From NCBI GenBank assembly GCA_949372955.1, contig CASIAX010000016.1, forward strand, positions 1-64,000: a stretch of DNA of 64,000 nt, given 5' to 3'. Under the pieces are notes generated by a model, which worked only from the letters and a program-made list of their open reading frames with translations, was not told where the DNA came from and ran no database searches. This stretch comes from SGZJ01 sp949372955. GTDB lineage: Bacteria > Bacteroidota > Bacteroidia > Flavobacteriales > Flavobacteriaceae. Positions within the stretch are counted from its first letter, which is position 1. Each line of letters starts with the position of its first letter. Below are positions 34,038 through 41,762 of this stretch, one piece after another. Both the position numbers and the translations under genes were made by a program.

Positions 34038-34492
34038 TAATTTACTTCATTTAAATTAATAATAGTTGGTTTTTGAGCTTCATGACTATGTGATGAATCT
34101 GTGCTCACGTATAGATTTCTAAACAATGCTGCGCCTAATTTATTTTTAGGAAGCATTCCTTTTACAGATTTTTCTACAATTATTGATGGATTTTGATCAA
34201 ATAGTTGAGTAGCAGATTTGAATCTTTGTCCTCCTGGGTAACCTGTATGTCTGACATACATTTTCTCTTCCCATTTGTTTCCACTCAATTTAACTTTAGA
34301 GGCATTTATTACAATTACATTATCACCACAATCTACATGTGGAGTAAAGTCTGTTTTGTGCTTTCCTCTTAATAAAATAGCTACTCTTGATGCTAATCTT
34401 CCTAAATGCTCACCATCAGCATCTACAATAACCCACTGCTTGTTAACGGTAGCTTTGTTTGCTGAAATAGTTTTATAACTTAAATTATCCAA
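34037..34492 (-). CDS. rplM: Ribosomal protein L13
   Basis: 50S protein L13, an early assembly protein, 151 residues. Seen are KQWVIVDADGEHLGRLASRVAILLRGKHKTDFTPHVDCGDNVIVINA, KMYVRHTGYPGG and the C-terminal GMLPKNKLGAALFRNLYV. It begins the rplM-rpsI-rpsB-tsf cluster behind one of the best promoters in the window. The short leader (about 40 bases) contains two small hairpins (one at the CTCTTTTCGAGAG segment), which might serve feedback control but are weak. Confidence 0.97.
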   Translation of the reverse strand: MDNLSYKTISANKATVNKQWVIVDADGEHLGRLASRVAILLRGKHKTDFTPHVDCGDNVIVINASKVKLSGNKWEEKMYVRHTGYPGGQRFKSATQLFDQNPSIIVEKSVKGMLPKNKLGAALFRNLYVSTDSSHSHEAQKPTIINLNEVN

Positions 34493-34538
34493 TTTATAAT
34501 ATTTTCATTAATATTTAACTTCTCTCGAAAAGAGTGTG

Positions 34539-34568
34539 CAAATCTACAATTATATATTTGAATAGCAA
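34539..34568 (-). promoter_or_regulatory. Promoter of the rplM-rpsI-rpsB-tsf cluster
   Basis: Minus-strand TTG at 34568-34566, a 19-base spacer, then TAGATTTG at 34546-34539: an exact fit to TTG-N17-23-TAnnTTTG. The leader to the rplM ATG is about 40 bases. Confidence 0.7.
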
Positions 34569-34624
34569 ATAGAAGTCTAGAATTTTTTTTAGCCGCACTA
34601 ATATAACTCTATTTCTACATAATT

Positions 34625-37429
34625 CTAGTGAGCTTCTAACCAGTTAAATCCATGATCTATATCCACAATAAGTGGTACTTTTAATTCATAAGCACTTTCC
34701 ATTTCTTCTTTAATTATTGCAATAGCTTTATTTAATTCAGGTTTAAAAACATCAAAGACTAACTCATCATGTACTTGTAAAAGCATTTTACTACTCATTT
34801 GTTCTTTAGAAAGTCTGTCTTGTATGTTTATCATTGCAATTTTAATTATGTCTGCTGCTGTTCCTTGAATAGGTGCATTTATGGCATTTCTTTCTGCTCC
34901 ACTTCTTACGAGACCATTACTTGAATTAATGTCTTTTAAATATCTTTTTCTACCACTTAATGTTTCGACAAATCCGTTTAATCTAGCAAATGATATTTGA
35001 TTACTGATGAACTTTTTCAAGTTTGGATATTTATTGTAATATGTTTCGATTAAATCTTTCGATTCTGATCTTGATAAATCTGTTTGATTACTAAGTCCAA
35101 ATGCTGACACTCCATATATAATTCCAAAATTGACTGTCTTTGCGTTAGATCTTTGCTCTCTAGTTACTTCATTTACTGGGATATCAAAAACTGCTGCAGC
35201 TGTTGAACTATGAATGTCCTCATTATTATCAAAGGCTTTAATCATGTTTTTTTCTTCGCTCATCGACGCTATTATTCTTAATTCTATTTGAGAATAATCT
35301 GCTGCTAGTAGTAAGTGATCTTTGTCTCTTGGAATAAATGCTTTTCTTACTTTTTTCCCTCTTTCTGTCCTAATTGGAATATTTTGAAGGTTAGGATTTA
35401 CACTACTTAACCTACCCGTAGAAGCTACTGTTTGTAAATATTCAGTATGTACTCTGTTTGTCGAACTAAGGACTTGGTTTGGAAGAGAATCTACATATGT
35501 ACTCATTAATTTAGTTAAGCTTCTGAACTTAAGAATATTTTTAGCAAAATTATGTTTTGTAGAAAGCTCTGTTAAAACATCCTCCGAGGTTGAATATTGG
35601 CCAGTTTTAGTTTTTTTAGGTTTTTTACTAAGTTCCATTTTTTCAAATAAAACCTCCCCTAATTGTTTTGGAGAAGAAATATTGAAAGTTTCACCAGCCT
35701 CTTTGAAAATTACACTTTCTAAAGTTGAGATATCTGTAACTAATTCCTTTTTTAAAATTTCAAGAAATTTTATATCTAAATTAATTCCTTCGATTTCCAT
35801 ATTTGCTAAAACCCTTAATAATGGAATTTCAATTTCATTGAACAGGCTTGACAAGTTAGTGTCATTTAACTCTTTTTTAAACAGTTGTTTTAATTGTAAA
35901 TTCACATCCGCTTGCTCACAACTAATATCTTTTATTTGATTAATTTGTAAATCCGAAAGAAGTTTTTGGTTTTTACCTTTTCCAATTAATAATTGTGCAT
36001 CAGTTAACGAGTAATTTAAATACGTTTCTGACAACTGATCAATTGAATGATTAGTATCCGGATTAATTATGTAATGAGCTAATGTGGTATCAAAGATCTC
36101 TCCTTTAATTTTAATATTATATTGATTTAATATTTTGATATCATTTTTAATATTGTCACTAATTTTCTCAATTTTCTCATTTTCAAAAAATGACTTAATC
36201 TGCTCAGTTTTAAAATCTTCTGCGAATGATAAATAGTAGGCTTTATTTTGCTCCCAACAGAATGAGATTCCAATCAACTTATCACTTAAAGAATTTTTCT
36301 TATTTGTAAAAAGTTTATAACTAACAACTGAACTATTCTTTAATTTCTTTGCCAACAAGTTAAAACTTAAGGAGGAATCTATAATTTGATAGTAAGTAGA
36401 TGAGTTAGAAAGATTTTTTCTTTTCAAAACTTCATTATTTTTATCCTCATTAGTGTTATTCTCAAATAAAGAAAACTGACCTGAGCCAGCATTTTCTATT
36501 AGTTTTTCCTTAACTATTTTTACTTTGTTTTCAACTGAAAAATCATCATTAATTTTAAAAACTCTATCAACGCTATCTACAAGTCTTCTAAATTCCAACT
36601 CCCTAAAAACTTCCTTAACATTTTCACAATCTTTAACTTCAAATTTAAACTCAATCGCTTTGAATTCAACAGGAACATCAAGAATAATAGTTGCTAGTTT
36701 TTTTGATAATAACCCCAGCTCTTTATTTGCTTCAATCTTTTCCTTTAACTTCCCTTTTAAAAGGTTGGTATTTTCTAATAATCCTTCCATACTCCCAAAC
36801 TGAGCTATGAATTTTTTTGCAGTTTTATCACCAACCCCAGGAAGCCCAGGAATATTATCAGCAGCATCTCCCTTCATCCCTAAGAAATCTATGACTTGTA
36901 ATGGGTCTGATACCTCAAATTTGTTTTTAACCTCGTCAACACCCCAAACTTCATATCCACCGCCAAACATAGGTTTGTACATAAAAATATTCTTGCTAAC
37001 AAGTTGCGCAAAATCTTTGTCTGGTGTGACCATGAAAGTTTGATAACCCTCTAGCTCTGCTTTTTTTGAAAGAGTACCTATTATATCATCAGCCTCATAT
37101 CCTTTTTTTACCATAATTGGGATATTTAAGGACTTAAGTATTCGTTCTATATAAGGAACAGCAATTTTTATTGCCTCAGGTGTTTCATCTCTATTAGCTT
37201 TATACTCAGAAAACATCTCCACTCTGTCTTGACTACCTCCTCTATCAAAACAAACTGCTAAATAATCAGGTCTTTCTCTTTTAATGACATCAAAGAGCGA
37301 ATTAGTAAATCCTAATATTGCTGAAGTATCTACACCTTTAGAATTAATTCTTGGGTTTTTGATAAAAGCATAATAACCTCTAAAAATTAGAGCATATGCA
37401 TCTATTAAAAATAATCTTTTGCTATTCAT
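34625..37429 (-). CDS. polA: DNA polymerase I with degenerate 3'-5' exonuclease site
   Basis: Repair and Okazaki-fragment polymerase, 934 residues. The 5' nuclease domain (about 1-290) looks intact: FLIDAYALIFRGYYAF, EADDIIGTLS, VTPDKDFAQLV, GDAADNIPGLPGVGDKTA. The middle exonuclease domain is present but aligns K372, F374 and Q506 with the metal-binding D355, E357 and D501 of the E. coli enzyme. Only the D424 equivalent, D430 (NIKNDIKIL), is retained, and Y497 is replaced by Ile. The polymerase domain keeps LLAADYSQIELR and LQVHDELVFDV, so synthesis should be normal but proofreading absent. It starts 23 bases after the glycosylasparaginase gene and may share its transcript. Confidence 0.96.
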   Translation of the reverse strand: MNSKRLFLIDAYALIFRGYYAFIKNPRINSKGVDTSAILGFTNSLFDVIKRERPDYLAVCFDRGGSQDRVEMFSEYKANRDETPEAIKIAVPYIERILKSLNIPIMVKKGYEADDIIGTLSKKAELEGYQTFMVTPDKDFAQLVSKNIFMYKPMFGGGYEVWGVDEVKNKFEVSDPLQVIDFLGMKGDAADNIPGLPGVGDKTAKKFIAQFGSMEGLLENTNLLKGKLKEKIEANKELGLLSKKLATIILDVPVEFKAIEFKFEVKDCENVKEVFRELEFRRLVDSVDRVFKINDDFSVENKVKIVKEKLIENAGSGQFSLFENNTNEDKNNEVLKRKNLSNSSTYYQIIDSSLSFNLLAKKLKNSSVVSYKLFTNKKNSLSDKLIGISFCWEQNKAYYLSFAEDFKTEQIKSFFENEKIEKISDNIKNDIKILNQYNIKIKGEIFDTTLAHYIINPDTNHSIDQLSETYLNYSLTDAQLLIGKGKNQKLLSDLQINQIKDISCEQADVNLQLKQLFKKELNDTNLSSLFNEIEIPLLRVLANMEIEGINLDIKFLEILKKELVTDISTLESVIFKEAGETFNISSPKQLGEVLFEKMELSKKPKKTKTGQYSTSEDVLTELSTKHNFAKNILKFRSLTKLMSTYVDSLPNQVLSSTNRVHTEYLQTVASTGRLSSVNPNLQNIPIRTERGKKVRKAFIPRDKDHLLLAADYSQIELRIIASMSEEKNMIKAFDNNEDIHSSTAAAVFDIPVNEVTREQRSNAKTVNFGIIYGVSAFGLSNQTDLSRSESKDLIETYYNKYPNLKKFISNQISFARLNGFVETLSGRKRYLKDINSSNGLVRSGAERNAINAPIQGTAADIIKIAMINIQDRLSKEQMSSKMLLQVHDELVFDVFKPELNKAIAIIKEEMESAYELKVPLIVDIDHGFNWLEAH

Positions 37430-37452
37430 TAATTAAGTGGTTAAGTAAGAAA

Positions 37453-38427
37453 TTAGTTATTAAAATAATTAGATTCGTAATTTTGATTAGTGTTATTTCT
37501 ATACTCAGTCATACTAAAGTCTTTGTGAATTGAGAAACTACCAGTTTCGCCCTTTTTATTTATTGCTATGTATGCTACTTGAAAATCTTTGTAGTTACTA
37601 TTTTTCTTAGAAACTATTCTTTTTATAGCTTCTTCACACGCTCTTTGAGGAGAATAGCCTTTTCTCATTAATTCTACTACTAAAAAACTACCAACTGTTT
37701 TAACTACTTCTTCACCTAATCCGGTAGCTACAGCACCTCCAACTTCATTATCAATAAATAGGCCTGATCCAATTATTGGAGAATCCCCAACTCTTCCAGA
37801 CATTTTATAAGCAAGTCCACTTGTAGTACATCCTCCAGAAATATCTCCATTATTATCAATAGCTAACATCCCTATTGTATCGTGATTTTCAATATTTATT
37901 ATTGGCTTATATTTTGAGGTTTTTTTCCAATCTAACCAATTAGCTCTAGATTTTTCAGTTAATAGATTTTCTTTGAGATAACCCCGAGAATATGCAAATT
38001 TTTCTGCTCCTTCTCCGGCAAGCATTACATGCGGAGTGTCTTCCATTATTTTCCTAGCTACAGAGATTGCATGTGTAATATTTTTCAGGAATATAACAGA
38101 ACCACAATTACCTTCCGAATTCATTATGCACGCGTCTAGAGTTACGTTTCCGTCCCTGTCAGGCAAACCACCTTTTCCAACTGATTGATTATTTTCATCT
38201 GCCTCTTCAACCATGCAGCCTTGTTCTATGGCATCTAAAGAACTTCCACCATTTTTTAAAACTTCCCACGCTTTTTTAGTAGCATTCTTAACATTCCATG
38301 TGGCGATAACTATAGGAGAGTCTTTTAAATCAGTTTGGGTTTCTTTTAAACTTCTAGCAAATGAGCTAGGCATGCCAATTGACACTCCTAGCAAAGAACT
38401 TTTTTTAAGAAACCCTCTTCTTTTCAT
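37453..38427 (-). CDS. N4-(beta-N-acetylglucosaminyl)-L-asparaginase family hydrolase, Tat-exported
   Basis: Ntn-hydrolase of the glycosylasparaginase / isoaspartyl peptidase family, 324 residues. It cleaves the GlcNAc-Asn bond of glycoprotein fragments or related amides. The precursor self-cleaves before a Thr; here that is T184 in NHDTIGMLAID. GGCTTSGLAYKMSGRVGDSPIIGSG (substrate Arg and Asp) and ATGLGEE match the glycosylasparaginase branch more than plant-type asparaginases. The N-terminus (MKRRGFLKKSSLLGVSIG) is a twin-arginine signal, implying a folded periplasmic enzyme. It starts 3 bases after a sugar transporter stop, consistent with use of released GlcNAc. Substrate is inferred. Confidence 0.88.
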   Translation of the reverse strand: MKRRGFLKKSSLLGVSIGMPSSFARSLKETQTDLKDSPIVIATWNVKNATKKAWEVLKNGGSSLDAIEQGCMVEEADENNQSVGKGGLPDRDGNVTLDACIMNSEGNCGSVIFLKNITHAISVARKIMEDTPHVMLAGEGAEKFAYSRGYLKENLLTEKSRANWLDWKKTSKYKPIINIENHDTIGMLAIDNNGDISGGCTTSGLAYKMSGRVGDSPIIGSGLFIDNEVGGAVATGLGEEVVKTVGSFLVVELMRKGYSPQRACEEAIKRIVSKKNSNYKDFQVAYIAINKKGETGSFSIHKDFSMTEYRNNTNQNYESNYFNN

Positions 38428-38430
38428 TTT

Positions 38431-40077
38431 TTAATTTTCAATTTGACTACCTAATATTTTTTTAGTTAAAAATGCATATATAATTAGATATGCAAAGCAT
38501 AATACAGCTACCCAATAGGAAGACTGAATTGTAAAAATATCTGCAATCTTTCCCTGAACTGGAGGAATTATCGCACCACCTAAAATCATCATTACTAAAA
38601 AAGAAGAACCTTGTGAAGTATATTTTCCTAAGCCAGTAATACTTAGCGAGAAAATACAGGGCCACATTATAGAGCAGAATAACCCACCACTAATAAAAGC
38701 AAATAATGCTACTGTTCCTGTTGAAAATAGCCCTATTAACATTGCTACTAATCCAAACATACTAAATATTTTTAGCGTAGATATTGCATTGTCTTTAGCA
38801 AGGAAAAATCCTATTATTTGTATAGCTACTATTATTGAAAATATTATTATCTCGTTCAACGAATAACTACCATAATTAACTAAAACAATAACTCCAAAAG
38901 CTATATACGGAACTATTATTAAAAGAACTTTTTTCAACCCCTCTGTCGGATTGAAAACGCTAATTGCACCTGTCCACCTTCCTATCATTAAACCTCCCCA
39001 ATATAATGAGATATATTTTGCAATTCCTGTATCACTTAGTGCAGTTAATCCTAGTCCGTTTAAATTATTTACTTTATCAGTAACTAACTTTAAAACTTCT
39101 CCTAAATTACTTTGAATGGTAACCTCCACACCTACATAAGTAAATATAGCTATCATACCTAAAGCAAGTTGTGGGTATTGTAAAGCTCCCCATCCTTCAG
39201 AACTTGATGAAGATTTTACATAAGCGTAGTAAATACAACCTAAAACACTAACTAAGGAAATGATTAAAACAAATAATCTTTGATATTCTAAAGCTTCTTT
39301 GGCAACTTCAGTAATTGGTTCTGGAGTTGAATAAGTATAAAAAACCCACCCAAAGCATAAGACCATGATAACAGTTAAAAAAATTAATAAATTCATTGCT
39401 TTATTGGCAGGTTCAAATGGTTCTTCTGTTTTACCTTCAGGCAAACTTTTCGAAAAATAGAAAACTGCTGCACATACTAAAAAGAGAACGGCAACTCCAA
39501 GATATAAACTTTGCATTTTTGAAAATTCAGCAGTTCCATCTCCAGATAATGTTCCGAAAATTACAAAAGCAACTGCTAAAGGCCCTATAGTTGTTCCAAA
39601 TGAATTTACACCACCCGCAAGATTTAATCTTGATGATCCTGATTTAGGGTCCCCAAGTGACACTGCAAATGGATTTGCACCTGTTTGCTGTAAAGAAAAG
39701 CCTAACCCCACAACAAATAAGGCAATTAAGACATAATAGAATACTTCTGTTTGTCCTGGCTCTGATCCGTTTATAGCTGGATACATAATTAAGGCACCAA
39801 CTGTTGATATCAGTAATCCGTATATGATTCCTTTTTTATAACCCCAATTATTAAAAATATCTTTTTTTCTTTGGCTTGAAACTATAAAAAGTATTAATGC
39901 TCCAATGTAATATGCTCCATAAAATGCAAAATCTACTAATTGAGATTGAAATTGATCGATATTGAAATAAGTTTTACAAAATGGAATAAAAACTCCATTT
40001 GAAGCGCCGATGAATCCCCAGAAAAAAAAGACACTTACCAAAGTGGCAAGAGCAGGGTTGTTAGTTTGAATTTTCAT
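38431..40077 (-). CDS. Sugar MFS transporter, L-fucose permease (FucP) type
   Basis: Major facilitator superfamily proton symporter related to the fucose/glucose/GlcNAc permease group, 548 residues from ATG 40077 (MKIQTNNPALATLVSVFFFWGF). The longer frame from 40140 adds 21 non-conserved residues. Recognisable features are FFFWGFIGASNGVFIPF in TM1, the LQQTGANPFAVSLG motif of this family, and LAGGVNSFGTTIGPL. The protein is longer than the typical ~430, because of an extra hydrophobic and loop region in the middle (about 230-330). It stops 3 bases before the glycosylasparaginase gene, suggesting joint glycan uptake and breakdown. The sugar itself cannot be read from the sequence. Confidence 0.88.
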   Translation of the reverse strand: MKIQTNNPALATLVSVFFFWGFIGASNGVFIPFCKTYFNIDQFQSQLVDFAFYGAYYIGALILFIVSSQRKKDIFNNWGYKKGIIYGLLISTVGALIMYPAINGSEPGQTEVFYYVLIALFVVGLGFSLQQTGANPFAVSLGDPKSGSSRLNLAGGVNSFGTTIGPLAVAFVIFGTLSGDGTAEFSKMQSLYLGVAVLFLVCAAVFYFSKSLPEGKTEEPFEPANKAMNLLIFLTVIMVLCFGWVFYTYSTPEPITEVAKEALEYQRLFVLIISLVSVLGCIYYAYVKSSSSSEGWGALQYPQLALGMIAIFTYVGVEVTIQSNLGEVLKLVTDKVNNLNGLGLTALSDTGIAKYISLYWGGLMIGRWTGAISVFNPTEGLKKVLLIIVPYIAFGVIVLVNYGSYSLNEIIIFSIIVAIQIIGFFLAKDNAISTLKIFSMFGLVAMLIGLFSTGTVALFAFISGGLFCSIMWPCIFSLSITGLGKYTSQGSSFLVMMILGGAIIPPVQGKIADIFTIQSSYWVAVLCFAYLIIYAFLTKKILGSQIEN

Positions 40078-40182
40078 AAAAATAAATTTTAGATTTGTTT
40101 GTTGTCTAAAATAAGTAAAGCATTTAAGATTATTTAACATTTTTTTAATTAAATATTAATTAAACATCAACATTTATAAACA

Positions 40183-40190
40183 TATATTTG
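40183..40190 (+). promoter_or_regulatory. Candidate -7 element of the metallophosphoesterase gene
   Basis: TATATTTG followed by C, ending 9 bases before the ATG at 40200. Upstream in the same 122-base gap, TTAATTAA occurs twice around a 3-base spacer (40145-40163). No standard -33 TTG is seen. Confidence 0.45.
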
Positions 40191-40199
40191 CGCTAAACC

Positions 40200-41408
40200 A
40201 TGAACTGGATATTATTTTTTATATTTATTTTCTTTATTGATTTTTATTCTTATAAATCAATAAAAAACATTAACAATAGTAAAATTTTAAAATATTCGTA
40301 TTTTATTACATCGCTTTTTGTTGTCTTTTATTTTTTTCTTGAATACAAGATTCAACCAAATGGTTATAGTAAATCTTTATCATTAGGACTTTTGATTGCA
40401 TTTTACAGTCCAAAATTTATATTAGTATTATTTAACTTAACTGAAGATGTTTTCAGATTTTTAATAGCTGTATACAATCGCTTACGCAAACGTAATATGG
40501 TTATAAAATTACCCTCCAGGCGAAAGTTTATTAGTAAGTTAGGTATTGGACTGGCATCCATTCCTTTTGTCAGTTTAAATCTTGGGATGGTTTGGGGTAA
40601 AAACAATATCAAAGTTCTTAATTACACATTATTTTTTGATAACCTCCCTTCTTCTTTTGACGGATTTAAATTAACCCAGATTAGTGACCTTCATGCTGGT
40701 AACTTAGATAATTTAGATGATTTAGAGCGAACTGTTAAATTAATAAATTCACAAAATTCTGATGTTATCTTTTTCACCGGAGACTTAGTCAACAACGAGG
40801 CTGATGAGTTAATTCCTTGGATAACTACTCTTTCCAAGTTAAGCGCCAAAGATGGAGTTTATTCTATATTAGGAAATCATGACTATGGAGATTACCGCTC
40901 ATGGCCAACAGAGTTAGAAAAAAAGAAGAATTTCGCCAAATTAAAAAAATATCAAAAAAAAATAGGCTTTGATTTAATATTAAATGACAGTAGGTTTATT
41001 TACAAAGGTGGTCAAAAGTTAGCTATTGTAGGAGTCGAAAATTGGTCTAATGCATTTAGAAAATATGCAGATTTATCATTAGCTACTAAAAAAATAAAGT
41101 CATCAGATTTTAAAATATTACTCAGTCATGACCCAACACATTGGCAGGAAAAAATTCTTCAGGGTGAAGATGATTATCCATTAACTCTAAGTGGTCACAC
41201 CCATGGTGGTCAATTTGGAATAGAAATACCTGGTTATTTAAAATGGAGCCCTGTAAAGTGGAGGTATAAATATTGGGCGGGGATTTATAAAGAAAAAAAT
41301 AAATACTTAAATGTCAATAGAGGCCTTGGAACTACAGCAGTTCCAGGAAGGGTAGGGATATGGCCAGAAATTTCTGTAATCACCTTAAAATCATCAAATA
41401 ACGTATAA
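40200..41408 (+). CDS. Membrane-anchored metallophosphoesterase
   Basis: Calcineurin-like phosphoesterase, 402 residues. Three N-terminal hydrophobic segments (about 2-18, 28-48 and 62-82) are followed by a basic loop with a twin-arginine-like stretch (SRRKFISKLGIGLASIPF). The catalytic domain follows from ~140. Dimetal motifs appear in order: ISDLHAG, FTGDLVNNEAD, LGNHDYGD, LLSHDPTHW and LSGHTHGGQFG. This arrangement resembles the YkuE-type phosphoesterases. The substrate is unknown; phospholipid or nucleotide-linked headgroups are typical for membrane-anchored members, but that is inference. Confidence 0.9.
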   Translation: MNWILFFIFIFFIDFYSYKSIKNINNSKILKYSYFITSLFVVFYFFLEYKIQPNGYSKSLSLGLLIAFYSPKFILVLFNLTEDVFRFLIAVYNRLRKRNMVIKLPSRRKFISKLGIGLASIPFVSLNLGMVWGKNNIKVLNYTLFFDNLPSSFDGFKLTQISDLHAGNLDNLDDLERTVKLINSQNSDVIFFTGDLVNNEADELIPWITTLSKLSAKDGVYSILGNHDYGDYRSWPTELEKKKNFAKLKKYQKKIGFDLILNDSRFIYKGGQKLAIVGVENWSNAFRKYADLSLATKKIKSSDFKILLSHDPTHWQEKILQGEDDYPLTLSGHTHGGQFGIEIPGYLKWSPVKWRYKYWAGIYKEKNKYLNVNRGLGTTAVPGRVGIWPEISVITLKSSNNV

Positions 41409-41461
41409 TCCCCTGGAAATGTTATATTTGTATAATCTTAATTGATTTAAAACTTTAAGTT

Positions 41462-41758
41462 ATGTCAAAATTTGGAGAGTTAATTGATGTGGAAGTTCCT
41501 GTACTACTTGAGTTCTTCACACAGTGGGATGAAACCTCAAATAGCATGCATCCAGTATTAAAGGATGTTGCTGCAGCTATTGGTGATAAGGCAAAAGTCA
41601 TTAAGATTGATGTGGATAAAAATAACGATTTAGCTGAGGCACTTAGGATAAAAGGACTACCTACTTTTATTATTTACAAGGATGGAGAAATGAAGTGGAG
41701 ACAAAGTGGCGTTGAAGATGCTAATACTCTAATTGGTAGAATTCAAGAATATATTTAA
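41462..41758 (+). CDS. Thioredoxin-fold protein lacking the CxxC active site
   Basis: Thioredoxin-like protein, 98 residues, essentially one Trx domain: PVLLEFFTQWDETSNSMHPVLKDVA, AKVIKIDVDKNNDLAEALRIKGLPTFIIYKDGEMKWRQSG. The scaffold is normal, including W22 and the cis-Pro in GLPTF. The positions of the active-site CGPC are D23-E-T-S26, and the whole protein has no Cys. It cannot be an oxidoreductase and more likely acts as a binding or chaperone-like protein. It lies 53 bases after the phosphoesterase and converges with the GT117 gene 4 bases away. I recall close relatives in other flavobacteria, so the loss looks old rather than a local defect. Confidence 0.88.
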   Translation: MSKFGELIDVEVPVLLEFFTQWDETSNSMHPVLKDVAAAIGDKAKVIKIDVDKNNDLAEALRIKGLPTFIIYKDGEMKWRQSGVEDANTLIGRIQEYI

Positions 41759-41762
41759 AATA

